Source: Pontibacter sp. HSC-36F09
Lineage (GTDB): Bacteria > Bacteroidota > Bacteroidia > Cytophagales > Hymenobacteraceae
DNA length: 64,000 nt
NCBI RefSeq assembly: GCF_024171605.1
Contig: NZ_JALKAA010000003.1
Span: 186,001 to 250,000 of the forward strand
Direction of reading: 5' to 3'
Below the pieces are notes generated by a model that searched no databases, was not told where the DNA came from, and was given only the letters and a program-made list of their open reading frames with translations. How positions within the stretch are numbered: the stretch's first letter is position 1; each line of letters begins with the position of its first letter. The translations under genes were made by a program, and so were the position numbers. Positions 47,030-55,730 of this stretch are shown piece after piece.

Positions 47030-48727
47030 TTACAAAGCCTTCAACAAAGCTTGCTTATAAGCGGCAAACTCCACAGCATTTGCTTTGCTGTCGGTGAAGA
47101 TCTCGAGTATACCTGCTCCTGCGTCGGAGGCAAAAAAGATGGGCAGGGCTTGTTCCAGTTCTTCGAGCGAAGAGCAGGCGGTGTAGGCCATCCCAAAATC
47201 GCTGGCGGTGTTGCGCGCGTCAAGTTGCTGGCGAGTCTCAAAGTACTCCTCCAACTCCGGCTGCCGCTTCGGGCCGTCTATCAATCGAAAAATGCCTCCT
47301 GCGTGGTTGTTGATGATCACGATGCGCAAATTGGCTGGCAGGTAATTGTGCCAGAGTCCGTTGCGATCGTAGAAGAAGGCCATGTCGCCGGTCAGCAGGG
47401 TGGTGATGCGCTCGCTGCAGAGGGCGCAGCCAACGGTGGTGCTGGTGCTGCCGTCGATGCCACTCGTGCCGCGGTTGGCGTATACCTGCACGTCCTGTTC
47501 CGATTGTAGGGCCAGGATGTTGGCGTAGCGCACAGCCATGCTGTTGGCCAGGTGCAGATTGCTCTGCTGCGGCAGGCTGGCAAGTACGCGGCTGATGGCA
47601 ACTAACTCGCTGTAAGGCGAGCTGGAGGTATACGCTTTCAGGAACTTTCCCGCACTGCCTTCTATACCTGCCCACGATTCGATATAGCCAGGGTCTACGC
47701 GGGTGCTACCGGACATGCTGCGGAAAAAGCTGGCGGGTGTGCAACGGATGATGCGGGTGAGTGACTGAAACGTATCAGCCACCTGCCCGGCTGGTTGTAT
47801 GTACCAGTGCGCCTTTGGCTTATATTTTCGCAGGTATAGCTTCAGACTTTTAGAGATGACCGACTTGCCGAAAGTAATCAGCAGATCCGGCTGCAGGGAC
47901 TGCATCTTCTCCGGATTGGGGCAGGCCAGAATAGCATCCTGATGCCGCACCACACCAGGCATTTGCTGCAAGTTGCTGATAATGTCGCCCACCGCCACAG
48001 CGCCCGTCGAACCCATGAACGCCTGGAGGGTGTGCAAAAGCCTTGGATCATGTTTTCCCTGTCCGGCCACAACCAGGACACGTTTGTAGTAGAGCATTTC
48101 CTGCTCTAATTTCAAAGCCTGCATCTGGCTGAGTTCGCATGGATTGTGGTCTTCTTCGATCACTTTCACCTGTGCATCATAGGACAGGTTTTCTCCATCG
48201 GCAGGATAGAAGGGCTCGCGCAGCGGCACGTTGATATGCACCGGTCCGGCCGGGTATGTCACGGCTTCATTCAGTGCCTCCGACACCATGCGTTCCGTAT
48301 GCCACACCGCATCGGGGTGCTCGAGCGCTACCGGGAAGTCGAAGCTGCGTTTGATGTGTCTGCCGTATACCTGCTGCTGCCGAATGGTCTGCCCATCAAG
48401 TTGGTCGATCCACTCCGGCGGACGGTCGGCGGTGAGTACCAGCAAGGGTACTTGCGCAAAATAAGCCTCCGCCACAGCGGGCGCATAGTTGAGTGCAGCC
48501 GTGCCGGAAGTACAGATCAGCACCGTTACCTTGCCTGTTGTCTGTGTCATACCGAGGGCGATAAAGGCCGCGGCACGCTCATCGCTCACCGTGCGCACCG
48601 TCAGCTTCGGGTGTCGGGCAAAGGCTATCGTCAAAGGCGCACAGCGCGAGCCCGGCGACAATACCACGTTTTCCACCCCCTTGCGGGCACATATCTCAGC
48701 TATATTGACAACAGGCGCTTGGATCAT
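47030..48727 (-). CDS. menD: SEPHCHC synthase (MenD)
   Basis: 565-residue ThDP-dependent enzyme joining isochorismate and 2-oxoglutarate in menaquinone synthesis. N-terminal features NVVLSPGSRCAPLTIAFA (about 20-37) and SDERAAAFIALGMTQTTG (about 49-66) hold the conserved Ser-Arg and catalytic Glu. The ThDP/Mg region GDMAFFYDRNGL...IVIINNHAGGIFRLI is at about 445-480. It follows menF on the same strand after a 228-base gap that holds a tandem duplication. Together with the thioesterase gene it makes a menI-like/menF/menD set. Confidence 0.96.
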   Translation of the reverse strand: MIQAPVVNIAEICARKGVENVVLSPGSRCAPLTIAFARHPKLTVRTVSDERAAAFIALGMTQTTGKVTVLICTSGTAALNYAPAVAEAYFAQVPLLVLTADRPPEWIDQLDGQTIRQQQVYGRHIKRSFDFPVALEHPDAVWHTERMVSEALNEAVTYPAGPVHINVPLREPFYPADGENLSYDAQVKVIEEDHNPCELSQMQALKLEQEMLYYKRVLVVAGQGKHDPRLLHTLQAFMGSTGAVAVGDIISNLQQMPGVVRHQDAILACPNPEKMQSLQPDLLITFGKSVISKSLKLYLRKYKPKAHWYIQPAGQVADTFQSLTRIIRCTPASFFRSMSGSTRVDPGYIESWAGIEGSAGKFLKAYTSSSPYSELVAISRVLASLPQQSNLHLANSMAVRYANILALQSEQDVQVYANRGTSGIDGSTSTTVGCALCSERITTLLTGDMAFFYDRNGLWHNYLPANLRIVIINNHAGGIFRLIDGPKRQPELEEYFETRQQLDARNTASDFGMAYTACSSLEELEQALPIFFASDAGAGILEIFTDSKANAVEFAAYKQALLKAL

Positions 48728-48885
48728 TTTTGAATTAGTGAGTTTGTGAGTGAGTGATTTGGTTGATTGTTAAATTGTTGAAATGATGATTACGCTTGAA
48801 TAGAGTGAATTTGGGGAGTTATAGAATGAAGCCTTTGATTATACTCAATCGTCAATTTTAACACTTACTCAAAAGTATTAAAAAC

Positions 48886-48961
48886 CACTCATTCACTTCA
48901 TCACTCATTCGCTAATTTAAAACTCACTCATCCACTCCATCACCCATTCGCTAATTTAAAA
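48886..48961. repeat. Imperfect tandem duplication of about 39 bases
   Basis: Two 37-base copies (48886-48922 and 48925-48961) each start CACTCAT and end TCGCTAATTTAAAA and differ at a few positions. The second copy includes the menF stop codon (48956-48958). Confidence 0.75.
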
Positions 48962-50158
48962 ATCCGCTAGGATTTTTCCCATCGTTTGAAGTTTATGCTG
49001 CGTTTCCTGCCATTCCTTTTCGGGGGAGGACTCGCCGGTGACGCCGGCTCCCGCGTATAGTACGGCTTCGTGCTTTAATAGCTGCATGCAGCGCAAGTTC
49101 ACATAAAGGTGCGAGCCGGCTCCGCTGTTTACGGGACCCAGAAAACCGCTGTAGTAGCTGCGGTCGTAGCCTTCGTGATTCAGTATAAAGCGCAAGGCTG
49201 GTTCTTTTGGTAGTCCGCACACAGCTGAAGTTGGGTGCAGCAAGCGCAGCATGTCGGTGCCGAGCGTAGGGAAGTCCACTTCCTTCAGGTCCACCTTAAA
49301 ATCGGTGCGCAGGTGCATCAGGTTGCCGGCTATTACGGTGCGCGGACCCACTTCGGTGTACTCGCGCAAACGCAGTTTTTTGAAACAGCTCAGTACATAA
49401 CGTTCTACCATACCCTGCTCTTCTATCTCCTTCTCCCGCCAGATGGCGTTGGCCGTGGAGCCGTCTTCGCAAAAGGGTTGCGTGCCGGCCAGAGCCACGG
49501 TTTTGAATATCTTATCCTGGTCCACACTCACCAGTATCTCCGGGGTAGCGCCCAGCCAGGTGCCCACTCCAGGTATAGCCACCAGCGATACGAAGGTATT
49601 GGGGTATGCCGCAAGCATTTTCTCAAAGGCTTTGTGCAGGCTGAAGGCATCGGGCAAAGGCACAGTAGTGGTTCTGGAAAGCACCACTTTTTCCATCGAC
49701 TCCGCCCGGATGGCATCCACAGCGAGACTCGCAGCCGCCTTGAAGTTTTCTTCGTTCCGGTCGGAGTGGCGGGCAGGGTTGGCAGGTATAGGCCAGGCAT
49801 TAGGCTTCCCGTTTTCAGTCTGAGCCAGTGCTTGTATAAACAGGCTTACTTGTGCAGCGGTGGCATCAGAGGAGGTGTGGAGCTGCTTCGTAAGGGCACT
49901 GTAGGTGATATCTGCTTTCAGGAAAATGTGATCGCGCGTTCCTTCCGTTTCAAAAGGGCAGAAGAGAAAGCCAGCCGGACTGGGCTCCAACTCAGGTATA
50001 GCCGGGGTAGATTGCGGCGCAAAAGAGATGCAGGCCTGCACTTCGGTTTGCAGAGGCAGTCGCCAGACGGCAATGGCCTGCTGCTGACGTAAAGCTGCCG
50101 ACAGTACCTGTTCCAGGGTATAGTTTTTTACATTTTCTCCTCCAGCTGACTGCTCCAT
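48956..50158 (-). CDS. menF: Isochorismate synthase
   Basis: 400-residue chorismate-binding enzyme (EntC/MenF) making isochorismate. Conserved blocks are AESMEKVVLSRTT (about 150, base lysine), FVSLVAIPGVGTWLGATPEIL (about 195-215), VALAGTQPFCEDG (about 230), and HPTSAVCGLPKEPALRFI (about 315, with the conserved His and Glu), and YAGAGVTGESSPEKEWQETQ at the C-terminus. The start overlaps closely with the thioesterase upstream (3 bases between), so they share a transcript. The stop codon sits in a short tandem repeat. Confidence 0.93.
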   Translation of the reverse strand: MEQSAGGENVKNYTLEQVLSAALRQQQAIAVWRLPLQTEVQACISFAPQSTPAIPELEPSPAGFLFCPFETEGTRDHIFLKADITYSALTKQLHTSSDATAAQVSLFIQALAQTENGKPNAWPIPANPARHSDRNEENFKAAASLAVDAIRAESMEKVVLSRTTTVPLPDAFSLHKAFEKMLAAYPNTFVSLVAIPGVGTWLGATPEILVSVDQDKIFKTVALAGTQPFCEDGSTANAIWREKEIEEQGMVERYVLSCFKKLRLREYTEVGPRTVIAGNLMHLRTDFKVDLKEVDFPTLGTDMLRLLHPTSAVCGLPKEPALRFILNHEGYDRSYYSGFLGPVNSGAGSHLYVNLRCMQLLKHEAVLYAGAGVTGESSPEKEWQETQHKLQTMGKILADF

Positions 50159-50161
50159 ACC

Positions 50162-50572
50162 TTATTTCTTATCGATGATGGCCACTGTCATGCGGCTGAG
50201 GCATACCAGATCGCCCGCCTCGGAAGTGATTTTGATTTCCCATACCTGCGTGCTGCGGCCCTGGTGCAGAGCTTTGGCCTCGCCGTACACCCAGCCTTCG
50301 CGCACGCTGCGGATGTGGTTGGCGTTTATTTCCAGTCCCACGCAGGCCTTCTGGCTTAGGTCTACCGAAAGCGCAGCGCCAATGCTGCCCAGCGTTTCAG
50401 CCAGGGCCACGGAAGCGCCACCGTGCAGCAGGCCCATCGGTTGGTGTGTACGCCAGTCAACGGGCATCTTTGCGGTTAAAACACCTTCCTTGAAAGAGAG
50501 GATTTCAATGCCAAGGTGCTCCACCATCGTATTTTTACTCCACTCCCGCAGCTTTTCTAACTTAGACTCCAT
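50162..50572 (-). CDS. Hotdog-fold thioesterase, candidate MenI
   Basis: 136 residues from ATG 50572. A much longer open frame runs on upstream through the divergent phosphatase gene, but the family begins here. PaaI/MenI-type signature: PMGLLHGGASVALAETLGS (about 45-63, catalytic Glu in the hotdog helix) and HIRSVREGWVYGEAKALHQG. The gene is 3 bases before menF and followed by menD, so a 1,4-dihydroxy-2-naphthoyl-CoA thioesterase role is likely. Generic phenylacetyl-CoA thioesterase remains possible. Confidence 0.88.
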   Translation of the reverse strand: MESKLEKLREWSKNTMVEHLGIEILSFKEGVLTAKMPVDWRTHQPMGLLHGGASVALAETLGSIGAALSVDLSQKACVGLEINANHIRSVREGWVYGEAKALHQGRSTQVWEIKITSEAGDLVCLSRMTVAIIDKK

Positions 50573-50622
50573 GTTGTATAGGCTTTGATTGCTAACTTCG
50601 CATTCTAGTATTGGTAAAGAGG

Positions 50623-50630
50623 CAAAATTA
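50623..50630 (-). promoter_or_regulatory. -7 element for thioesterase-menF-menD
   Basis: TAATTTTG on the minus strand (consensus TAnnTTTG), 51 bases before the thioesterase start and in the 66-base divergent gap. No good -33 TTG. Confidence 0.5.
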
Positions 50631-50638
50631 GAACAATT

Positions 50639-51265
50639 TTGAGTATTAAGAAAATATACCTGATCCGCCACGGACAAACCGATTTCAACCTGCAGGGTAT
50701 TGTGCAGGGCAGCGGTGTGGATGCGTCGCTCAACGATCTGGGTCGCAGACAGGCGGCCGCTTTTTTCGAAAAGTACCAGCATATTCCCTTCGACAAAGTT
50801 TATACCTCTGTGTTGCAGCGCAGCATACAGTCGGTGCAGGGCTTCATCGACAAGGGTATACTGCATGAACGCCATGCCGGTCTGAACGAGATCAACTGGG
50901 GAACACGCGAAGGGACGCGCATCACACCGGAAGAGGACGCCTACTATCATCGCATGCTGCAGTCCTGGACCGAAGGTGAGACCAGCCTGTGCATAGAAGG
51001 AGGGGAGAGCCCCGAGTTGGTGGCCGCCCGGCAGAAGCCTGTGGTTGATTTGATTTTGAGCCGTCCGGAAGAGGAAACCGTATTGATTTGTATGCACGGC
51101 CGCGCGATGCGCATTTTATTGAGCCAATTGCTGCGCTATCCGTTGCGCTGCATGGACCAGTTTGAGCACCAGAATCTGTGCCTTTATCAGCTCGATTATA
51201 CGGGTAGTATGTTCAGTGTGAAGAAGTACTGTGACATAGCTCATTTGCAGGATGTGCAGGTATAA
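50639..51265 (+). CDS. Histidine phosphatase (phosphoglycerate mutase-like)
   Basis: 208 residues starting with a TTG codon at 50639, preceded closely by the divergent promoter. The RHG motif IYLIRHGQTDFN is at about 5-16, with the phospho-acceptor His about residue 10, and a second His is in LICMHGRAMRIL (about 148-159). This is a cofactor-independent-like acid or sugar phosphatase of the dPGM superfamily (GpmB/CobC type). The substrate is unknown. The next gene begins 110 bases further on with its own promoter. Confidence 0.88.
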   Translation: MSIKKIYLIRHGQTDFNLQGIVQGSGVDASLNDLGRRQAAAFFEKYQHIPFDKVYTSVLQRSIQSVQGFIDKGILHERHAGLNEINWGTREGTRITPEEDAYYHRMLQSWTEGETSLCIEGGESPELVAARQKPVVDLILSRPEEETVLICMHGRAMRILLSQLLRYPLRCMDQFEHQNLCLYQLDYTGSMFSVKKYCDIAHLQDVQV

Positions 51266-51297
51266 ATTGCCTGTTGCAACAATTTAAGAGGTATAGT

Positions 51298-51327
51298 TTG
51301 AATAAAATATTTTTAGGTCTAATTTTG
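51298..51327 (+). promoter_or_regulatory. Canonical Bacteroidota promoter of the E2 gene
   Basis: TTG at 51298, 19 bases, then TAATTTTG at 51320, exactly the Bacteroidota -33/-7 arrangement. It lies 48 bases before the start of the dihydrolipoamide acetyltransferase gene. Confidence 0.8.
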
Positions 51328-51374
51328 GGCTTTATTGATTAGACGAAACAGGCGAACAAACAAGACGATAAATT

Positions 51375-53084
51375 ATGGCTGAAGTGATACGAATGCCTAA
51401 GATGAGCGACACGATGACGGAGGGGGTGATTGCATCTTGGCTTAAGAAAGTAGGTGACAAGGTTAGCTCAGGCGATGTGCTGGCTGAAGTGGAAACCGAT
51501 AAGGCGACCATGGAACTGGAATCATACGAAGATGGCACTCTGTTGCACATTGGTCCGAAAAAAGGCGATTCTGTACCTATTGATGCTGTAATAGCGATCA
51601 TTGGCAAGGAAGGCGAGGACATCTCCGGCCTGCTGGGTGAGGCTGGCGGAAGCGCGAAGCCTGCTGCCAAAGAGGCCCCGAAAGCAGAGAAAGAGGAAGC
51701 TCCTAAGCAGGAAGAGAAGAAAGAAGCGGCTCCGGCCAAAGCTGACGCTCCTGCTGCCAAGACTTCCGTGGACACGTCCAATATCAAAGCCTCTGTTATC
51801 CGCATGCCGAAGATGAGCGACACCATGACAGAAGGTGTACTGGTATCGTGGCTCAAGAAAGTGGGCGACAAAGTGAGCTCAGGCGATGTGCTGGCCGAAG
51901 TAGAAACCGACAAGGCGACCATGGAACTAGAGTCGTACGAAGACGGTACGCTGCTTTACACCGGCGTAAACGCAGGAGATTCTGTGGCCATTGATGCGAT
52001 CATCGCCATCATCGGTGACAAAGACGCTGACTACAAAGCCCTGCTCGATGCTGAGGGTGGTAAAGAAGGACGCTCACGCGAAGAGAACGCGCAGTCTGAC
52101 GAGAACATAGAAGCCCGTACCGAGGCAACAACAGAAGATAAAGTACAGGAAACAGAAGTGCCGGCTGGCGAAACAGAGCAAATTGCTGCTGAAGGAAACG
52201 GCCGCATCAAGGCGTCTCCGCTTGCCAAAAAAGTAGCGAAAGACAAGGGCATTAAGCTGAACCAGATCAAAGGATCAGGAGAGGGTGGTCGCATTGTACT
52301 GCGCGACGTGGAGAATTTCACGCCGTCTGCTGCACCACAAAAAGAAACTGCCAAAGCTCCTGCTGCTGCCCCAACTGCTCAGGCTATACCTGGCGCACCA
52401 GCTGATGCCTACGAAGAAGTAAACGTGTCGCAGATGCGCAAAGTGATCGCGCGTCGTCTGGCCGAAAGCAAGTTCTCTGCACCGCACTTCTACCTGACCA
52501 TGGAAATCGACATGGACAAGGCGATGGAAGCACGTGTATCCATTAACGAAGTGTCTCCGGTGAAGGTATCTTTCAACGACCTGGTGATCAAGGCGGCCGC
52601 TGCAGCGCTTCGTCAGCACTCTGCTGTGAACTCATCATGGTTGGGCGACAAGATCCGTTACAACAAGCACATCAACATTGGTGTGGCCGTAGCGGTAGAA
52701 GAAGGCCTGCTGGTGCCTGTGATTCGCAATGCCGACTACAAGTCGCTGTCAGCCATCGCAGCTGAGGTCAAAGACCTGGGCGGCAAGGCGAAGAACAAGA
52801 AGCTGCAGCCATCTGACTGGGAGGGCAACACCTTCACCATCTCTAACCTGGGCATGTTCGGCATCGAAGAGTTTACTGCCATCATCAACTCGCCGGATGC
52901 CTGCATCCTGGCAGTAGGTGCCATCAAGCAGACGCCTGTGGTGCGCGACGGTCAGATCAAAATCGGCAACGTGATGAAGGTTACCCTGTCATGCGACCAC
53001 CGCGTAGTAGACGGCGCCGTTGGTTCTGCCTTCCTGCAGACCTTCAAGAACCTGCTCGAAAACCCGGTGAGAATACTGGTATAG
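51375..53084 (+). CDS. pdhC: Pyruvate dehydrogenase E2, dihydrolipoamide acetyltransferase
   Basis: 569-residue core subunit of pyruvate dehydrogenase. Two lipoyl domains, residues about 3-75 and 139-210, each contain METDKATMELES-like sites with the lipoyl lysine in VETDKATMELE. The two domains are nearly identical over about 45 residues. An E3-binding domain (SPLAKKVAKDKGIKLNQIKGSG, about 278) and the catalytic acyltransferase domain (about 340-569) follow. The catalytic motif is DHRVVDGAVGSAFL with the His-Asp pair. Pro/Ala/Glu-rich linkers join the domains. It has its own strong promoter and terminator. Confidence 0.95.
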   Translation: MAEVIRMPKMSDTMTEGVIASWLKKVGDKVSSGDVLAEVETDKATMELESYEDGTLLHIGPKKGDSVPIDAVIAIIGKEGEDISGLLGEAGGSAKPAAKEAPKAEKEEAPKQEEKKEAAPAKADAPAAKTSVDTSNIKASVIRMPKMSDTMTEGVLVSWLKKVGDKVSSGDVLAEVETDKATMELESYEDGTLLYTGVNAGDSVAIDAIIAIIGDKDADYKALLDAEGGKEGRSREENAQSDENIEARTEATTEDKVQETEVPAGETEQIAAEGNGRIKASPLAKKVAKDKGIKLNQIKGSGEGGRIVLRDVENFTPSAAPQKETAKAPAAAPTAQAIPGAPADAYEEVNVSQMRKVIARRLAESKFSAPHFYLTMEIDMDKAMEARVSINEVSPVKVSFNDLVIKAAAAALRQHSAVNSSWLGDKIRYNKHINIGVAVAVEEGLLVPVIRNADYKSLSAIAAEVKDLGGKAKNKKLQPSDWEGNTFTISNLGMFGIEEFTAIINSPDACILAVGAIKQTPVVRDGQIKIGNVMKVTLSCDHRVVDGAVGSAFLQTFKNLLENPVRILV

Positions 53085-53141
53085 GTATAGACAGAAGACT
53101 TTTATATAAAGGACTTTTGAAAGTATAAATTTGTATAAAGT

Positions 53142-53181
53142 GCAAAGGGCCTCTCCGGAAACGGAGAGGCCCTTTGCTTTT
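53142..53181. terminator. Bidirectional terminator after E2 gene
   Basis: CAAAGGGCCTCTCC / GGAGAGGCCCTTTG stem with a TTTT tail on the plus strand, between the convergent E2 and RclC-like genes. Confidence 0.93.
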
Positions 53182-53214
53182 GGCAGGTATGGTTAACCCG
53201 AGTGACTTCACAAG

Positions 53215-53835
53215 CTATACGCCTGCATGCTGCTGTGTAGGTATAGGCACGCCCTGAGCTTCTTGGCTTTCTTTCAGGATTCTGCTTGCTGCATCAGATG
53301 CCACTACCAGGCCGGCTGCCATCATGATGATGTCCTTGAGCACCAGTCGGCCTGCACCGGACAGGTATGGGAAGCCATGATCGGGGCCGCCCAAGTCAAG
53401 TACGTATACCTCGGGCGTGGTGATGAGGAAAGAGAGCGTTACGACTGACATACCGACCGTGAGCAAACCACCCAGCAGCCCGATCTTGGCGTTGTAGATA
53501 CCGAGCAGGGTCAGCAGGCCGATGGCGATGATGACCGCCCCAAGGGCATAGGAGAAAATATAGGTGCCGTTTTCCTGATGCCAGGCAATATTTTTGGGGA
53601 CTACCTCGCCCTCCTTGTTTTTGTATTGCTGGTACTCAGGCGCATCCTTAGTATAGAAAAAGCCCATCAGCGGGCTGTTGGCTACGAAGGGCACAATGCC
53701 GTCTGCTTCGTACTGAAAGGGCTTCAGTCCGCCGATCCAGGCCATGACAATGAAAATGGAGATTCTTGTAAAATGTACAAAATAGCGCTGTGAATTAGCT
53801 AAAGAGTGGAGTAGTTGCTGTACGTTGTCGTTCAT
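53215..53835 (-). CDS. DUF417/RclC-like membrane protein
   Basis: 206 residues with four hydrophobic segments (about 22-42, 89-110, 114-140, 165-190). The opening FVHFTRISIFIVMAWIGGLKPFQYEADGIVPFVANSPLM matches the YkgB/DUF417 family. In E. coli the homologue RclC is part of the reactive-chlorine resistance system controlled by the AraC-type RclR. A TAGTTTTG -7 element is at 53863-53870. The AraC-family gene immediately upstream is a likely regulator. RclA and RclB homologues are not visible, so the oxidant link is inference. Confidence 0.8.
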   Translation of the reverse strand: MNDNVQQLLHSLANSQRYFVHFTRISIFIVMAWIGGLKPFQYEADGIVPFVANSPLMGFFYTKDAPEYQQYKNKEGEVVPKNIAWHQENGTYIFSYALGAVIIAIGLLTLLGIYNAKIGLLGGLLTVGMSVVTLSFLITTPEVYVLDLGGPDHGFPYLSGAGRLVLKDIIMMAAGLVVASDAASRILKESQEAQGVPIPTQQHAGV

Positions 53836-53862
53836 TAGTTCAGTATAGTATTAGTGACGATA

Positions 53863-53870
53863 CAAAACTA
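53863..53870 (-). promoter_or_regulatory. -7 element for DUF417 gene
   Basis: The minus strand reads TAGTTTTG 28 bases before the start codon. No TTG at the ideal distance. Confidence 0.45.
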
Positions 53871-53906
53871 AAGCCTTTAGAAGGGGATGAAAATGGACGG
53901 ATCGGG

Positions 53907-54770
53907 CTATCTCATGGACAAATCCGCCACTACCGAGATGCCGACTTTTTCTCTGAAATGGGTAGGGGAGATGCCGGTGTGCTTCTTGAAATAGCGGCTG
54001 AAATAATGCTCGTCCTCAAAATTTAGCGCTGCCGACGCCTCTTTGATGCTCTTGTGCGTGAGATGAAGTTGTTTTTTAGCTTCCAGGACCACCCGGTCCT
54101 GTATCAGCTGAGAGGGTGACTTGCCAAAGTGCTTTTTAACCTTCCGGGCGAAAGCACTGTGGGAGAGGGCCATCTGCTCTGCGTAAAATGGCGTGTTGCG
54201 CTGCGTTAGGAAATGCTGCTCTACCAGCTCCCGGAACTGCTCTATGGGGTGGAGGGTACTCTTTGCCTCCAGCTGCTGCTCCCGCTTTTTGATTCTGCTC
54301 GCGATGGCTAAGATCAGCTGCAGATAACTCCGCAGGATCGGCTCCGAGTGCGGTTCATTTTGGCTGAGCTCAGACCGGAGCTTATCAAAGATCAGGCGGA
54401 TTTCTTCATCTTGTAACGTGATAAACGGCTGCTTGTAGATGTTGTTGAACAGCAGTCCGTTGCAGGCCACTTCGTTCTTGTGGTACTCAATGCAGTAGAA
54501 ATCCCCATGGAAGATCAGTTGGTCAACTTCAAAGTCCGCGCCGGAAGTGACACACAGGTGCTGGTAAGGAGAGGTGAAGAGTGCTATTTTCCCGTCGAAA
54601 GTGTAGTCGGTGAAGTCCACGCTGAGAGTACCGCTACCCTCCAGCAGCAGAATATTGTAAAACTCAGAAGCGGAAGGCCGTGCAAACGCGCTGCCAGGGT
54701 GCTTTTGCAGCTGAAATATGTCCTGATAAGCTTCCATACGCATTGGGGTAACAGAAGCTAAAGATAGCAA
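53907..54770 (-). CDS. AraC-family transcriptional regulator
   Basis: 287 residues. The N-terminal cupin-like sensory domain spans about 20-130 (FYNILLLEGSGTLSVDF, ALFTSPYQHLCV). The C-terminal domain holds two helix-turn-helix units (PFYAEQMALSHSAFARKVKKHFGKSPSQLI and SIKEASAALNFEDEHYFSRYFKKHTGISPTHFREK, about 190-280), the AraC signature. Starts at 54743 or 54737 are also possible. It is 8 bases downstream of an acetyltransferase gene and just upstream of the DUF417 gene, so it may regulate that gene. Confidence 0.9.
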   Translation of the reverse strand: MLSLASVTPMRMEAYQDIFQLQKHPGSAFARPSASEFYNILLLEGSGTLSVDFTDYTFDGKIALFTSPYQHLCVTSGADFEVDQLIFHGDFYCIEYHKNEVACNGLLFNNIYKQPFITLQDEEIRLIFDKLRSELSQNEPHSEPILRSYLQLILAIASRIKKREQQLEAKSTLHPIEQFRELVEQHFLTQRNTPFYAEQMALSHSAFARKVKKHFGKSPSQLIQDRVVLEAKKQLHLTHKSIKEASAALNFEDEHYFSRYFKKHTGISPTHFREKVGISVVADLSMR

Positions 54771-54778
54771 CTGCAGCG

Positions 54779-55339
54779 CTACTTATCCAAATGGCGGATC
54801 ACCTGGCAGGGATTGCCTGCGGCAAAAACATCAGACGGAATGTCCTTGGTGACCACACTGCCTGCTCCGATCACGCTGCGGTCGCCGATGCTGACGCCAG
54901 GGCAGATCACGGCGCTGCCGCCTATCCAGACGTCTTCACCGATGCTGATGGGTTTGGCGTTCTCCACCCCGGAGGCACGTACACGGTGATCCATCGGATG
55001 GGTGGCGGTGTATACCTGCACGTTGGGGCCAAATAGCGTACGGCTGCCAATACGCACTTCCATCACATCGAGCACCACACAGTTGAAGTTGAAGAACACC
55101 CTTTCGCCCACTATCATATTATAGCCATAATCACAGTAAAAGGGAGGCTGTAGCCAGAGGCCTTCGCCCGCGTTCGGAATCAGGGCTTTCAGGATCCGTT
55201 TGCGCTCTTCTACCTGGTCTTCGCGGCTGTCGTTGAGTTCTTTCAGAAGCAGGCGCGTCAGCAGGCGCTCGTCACTCAATTGCTTGTCCAGTGGGTCGTA
55301 CAGTTCTCCCGCCAGCATTTTCTCTTTCTCGGTTTTCAT
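54779..55339 (-). CDS. Sugar O-acetyltransferase (maltose/galactoside type)
   Basis: 186 residues from ATG 55339 (MKTEKEKMLAGELYDPLD). N-terminal helical cap, then left-handed beta-helix hexapeptide repeats (FNFNCVVLDVMEVRIGSRTLF, ISIGEDVWIGGSAVICPGVS). The acceptor-site His is likely in YTATHPMDHRVR and CoA binding is in the GAGSVVTKDIPSD turn. This is the LacA/Maa layout. It is cytoplasmic and uses acetyl-CoA. It lies 8 bases before the AraC gene and 30 bases after the DUF1801 gene, in a three-gene unit. Confidence 0.93.
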   Translation of the reverse strand: MKTEKEKMLAGELYDPLDKQLSDERLLTRLLLKELNDSREDQVEERKRILKALIPNAGEGLWLQPPFYCDYGYNMIVGERVFFNFNCVVLDVMEVRIGSRTLFGPNVQVYTATHPMDHRVRASGVENAKPISIGEDVWIGGSAVICPGVSIGDRSVIGAGSVVTKDIPSDVFAAGNPCQVIRHLDK

Positions 55340-55369
55340 AGGCAGGTATACGGCAACCGGCATGTTTGG

Positions 55370-55699
55370 CTATACCGCTGCCGCTTCAAACCAGTCGCGT
55401 AGAAGCTCCCGGTCAATCTCCTGCACGTTTTTGATCTTGATGTGCCGCATGTCTTTTCCGGTTCCTTCCAGCAAACCGTTTGGGTCGTTAAGTTTTTCGA
55501 ACTGAAAGAAGCCGAGCGTGACGTAGGCTTTGGCCGTTTTGAAGTAGGCGAAATCCTTTTCGGTGCGGAAAACAGGGCGACTCCACTTAAATTCTTCGGT
55601 TACGCCGGGCACCGTGTCGTGCAGGAGCTGGCGCAGGGCTTCGAGGGTCTCCTTGTGCTTTTCGGATGTGTTGATGTAGTCGGTTACTTGCGGGTGCAT
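55370..55699 (-). CDS. DUF1801 domain protein
   Basis: 109 residues. The sequence HKETLEALRQLLHDTVPGVTEEFKWSRPVF followed by FAYFKTAKAYVTLGFFQFEKL fits the DUF1801/YdhG-like fold, a small alpha-beta domain sometimes seen with iron or DNA-protection contexts. No catalytic residues are obvious. It is first of the DUF1801-acetyltransferase-AraC unit. The function is unknown. Confidence 0.82.
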   Translation of the reverse strand: MHPQVTDYINTSEKHKETLEALRQLLHDTVPGVTEEFKWSRPVFRTEKDFAYFKTAKAYVTLGFFQFEKLNDPNGLLEGTGKDMRHIKIKNVQEIDRELLRDWFEAAAV

Positions 55700-55730
55700 G
55701 GGTTGCTGTTTTATATCAGGTGGGACGTTA

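Noticed and set aside
48886..48961. Possible CRISPR fragment
   Set aside because: Only two copies with no spacer-like unique sequence and no cas gene, so it is a simple tandem duplication.
49235..50092. 285-residue plus-strand open frame over menF
   Set aside because: Shadow of the menF reading frame.
50573..51097. N-terminal extension of the hotdog thioesterase
   Set aside because: It overlaps the divergent phosphatase gene, and the family starts at 50572.
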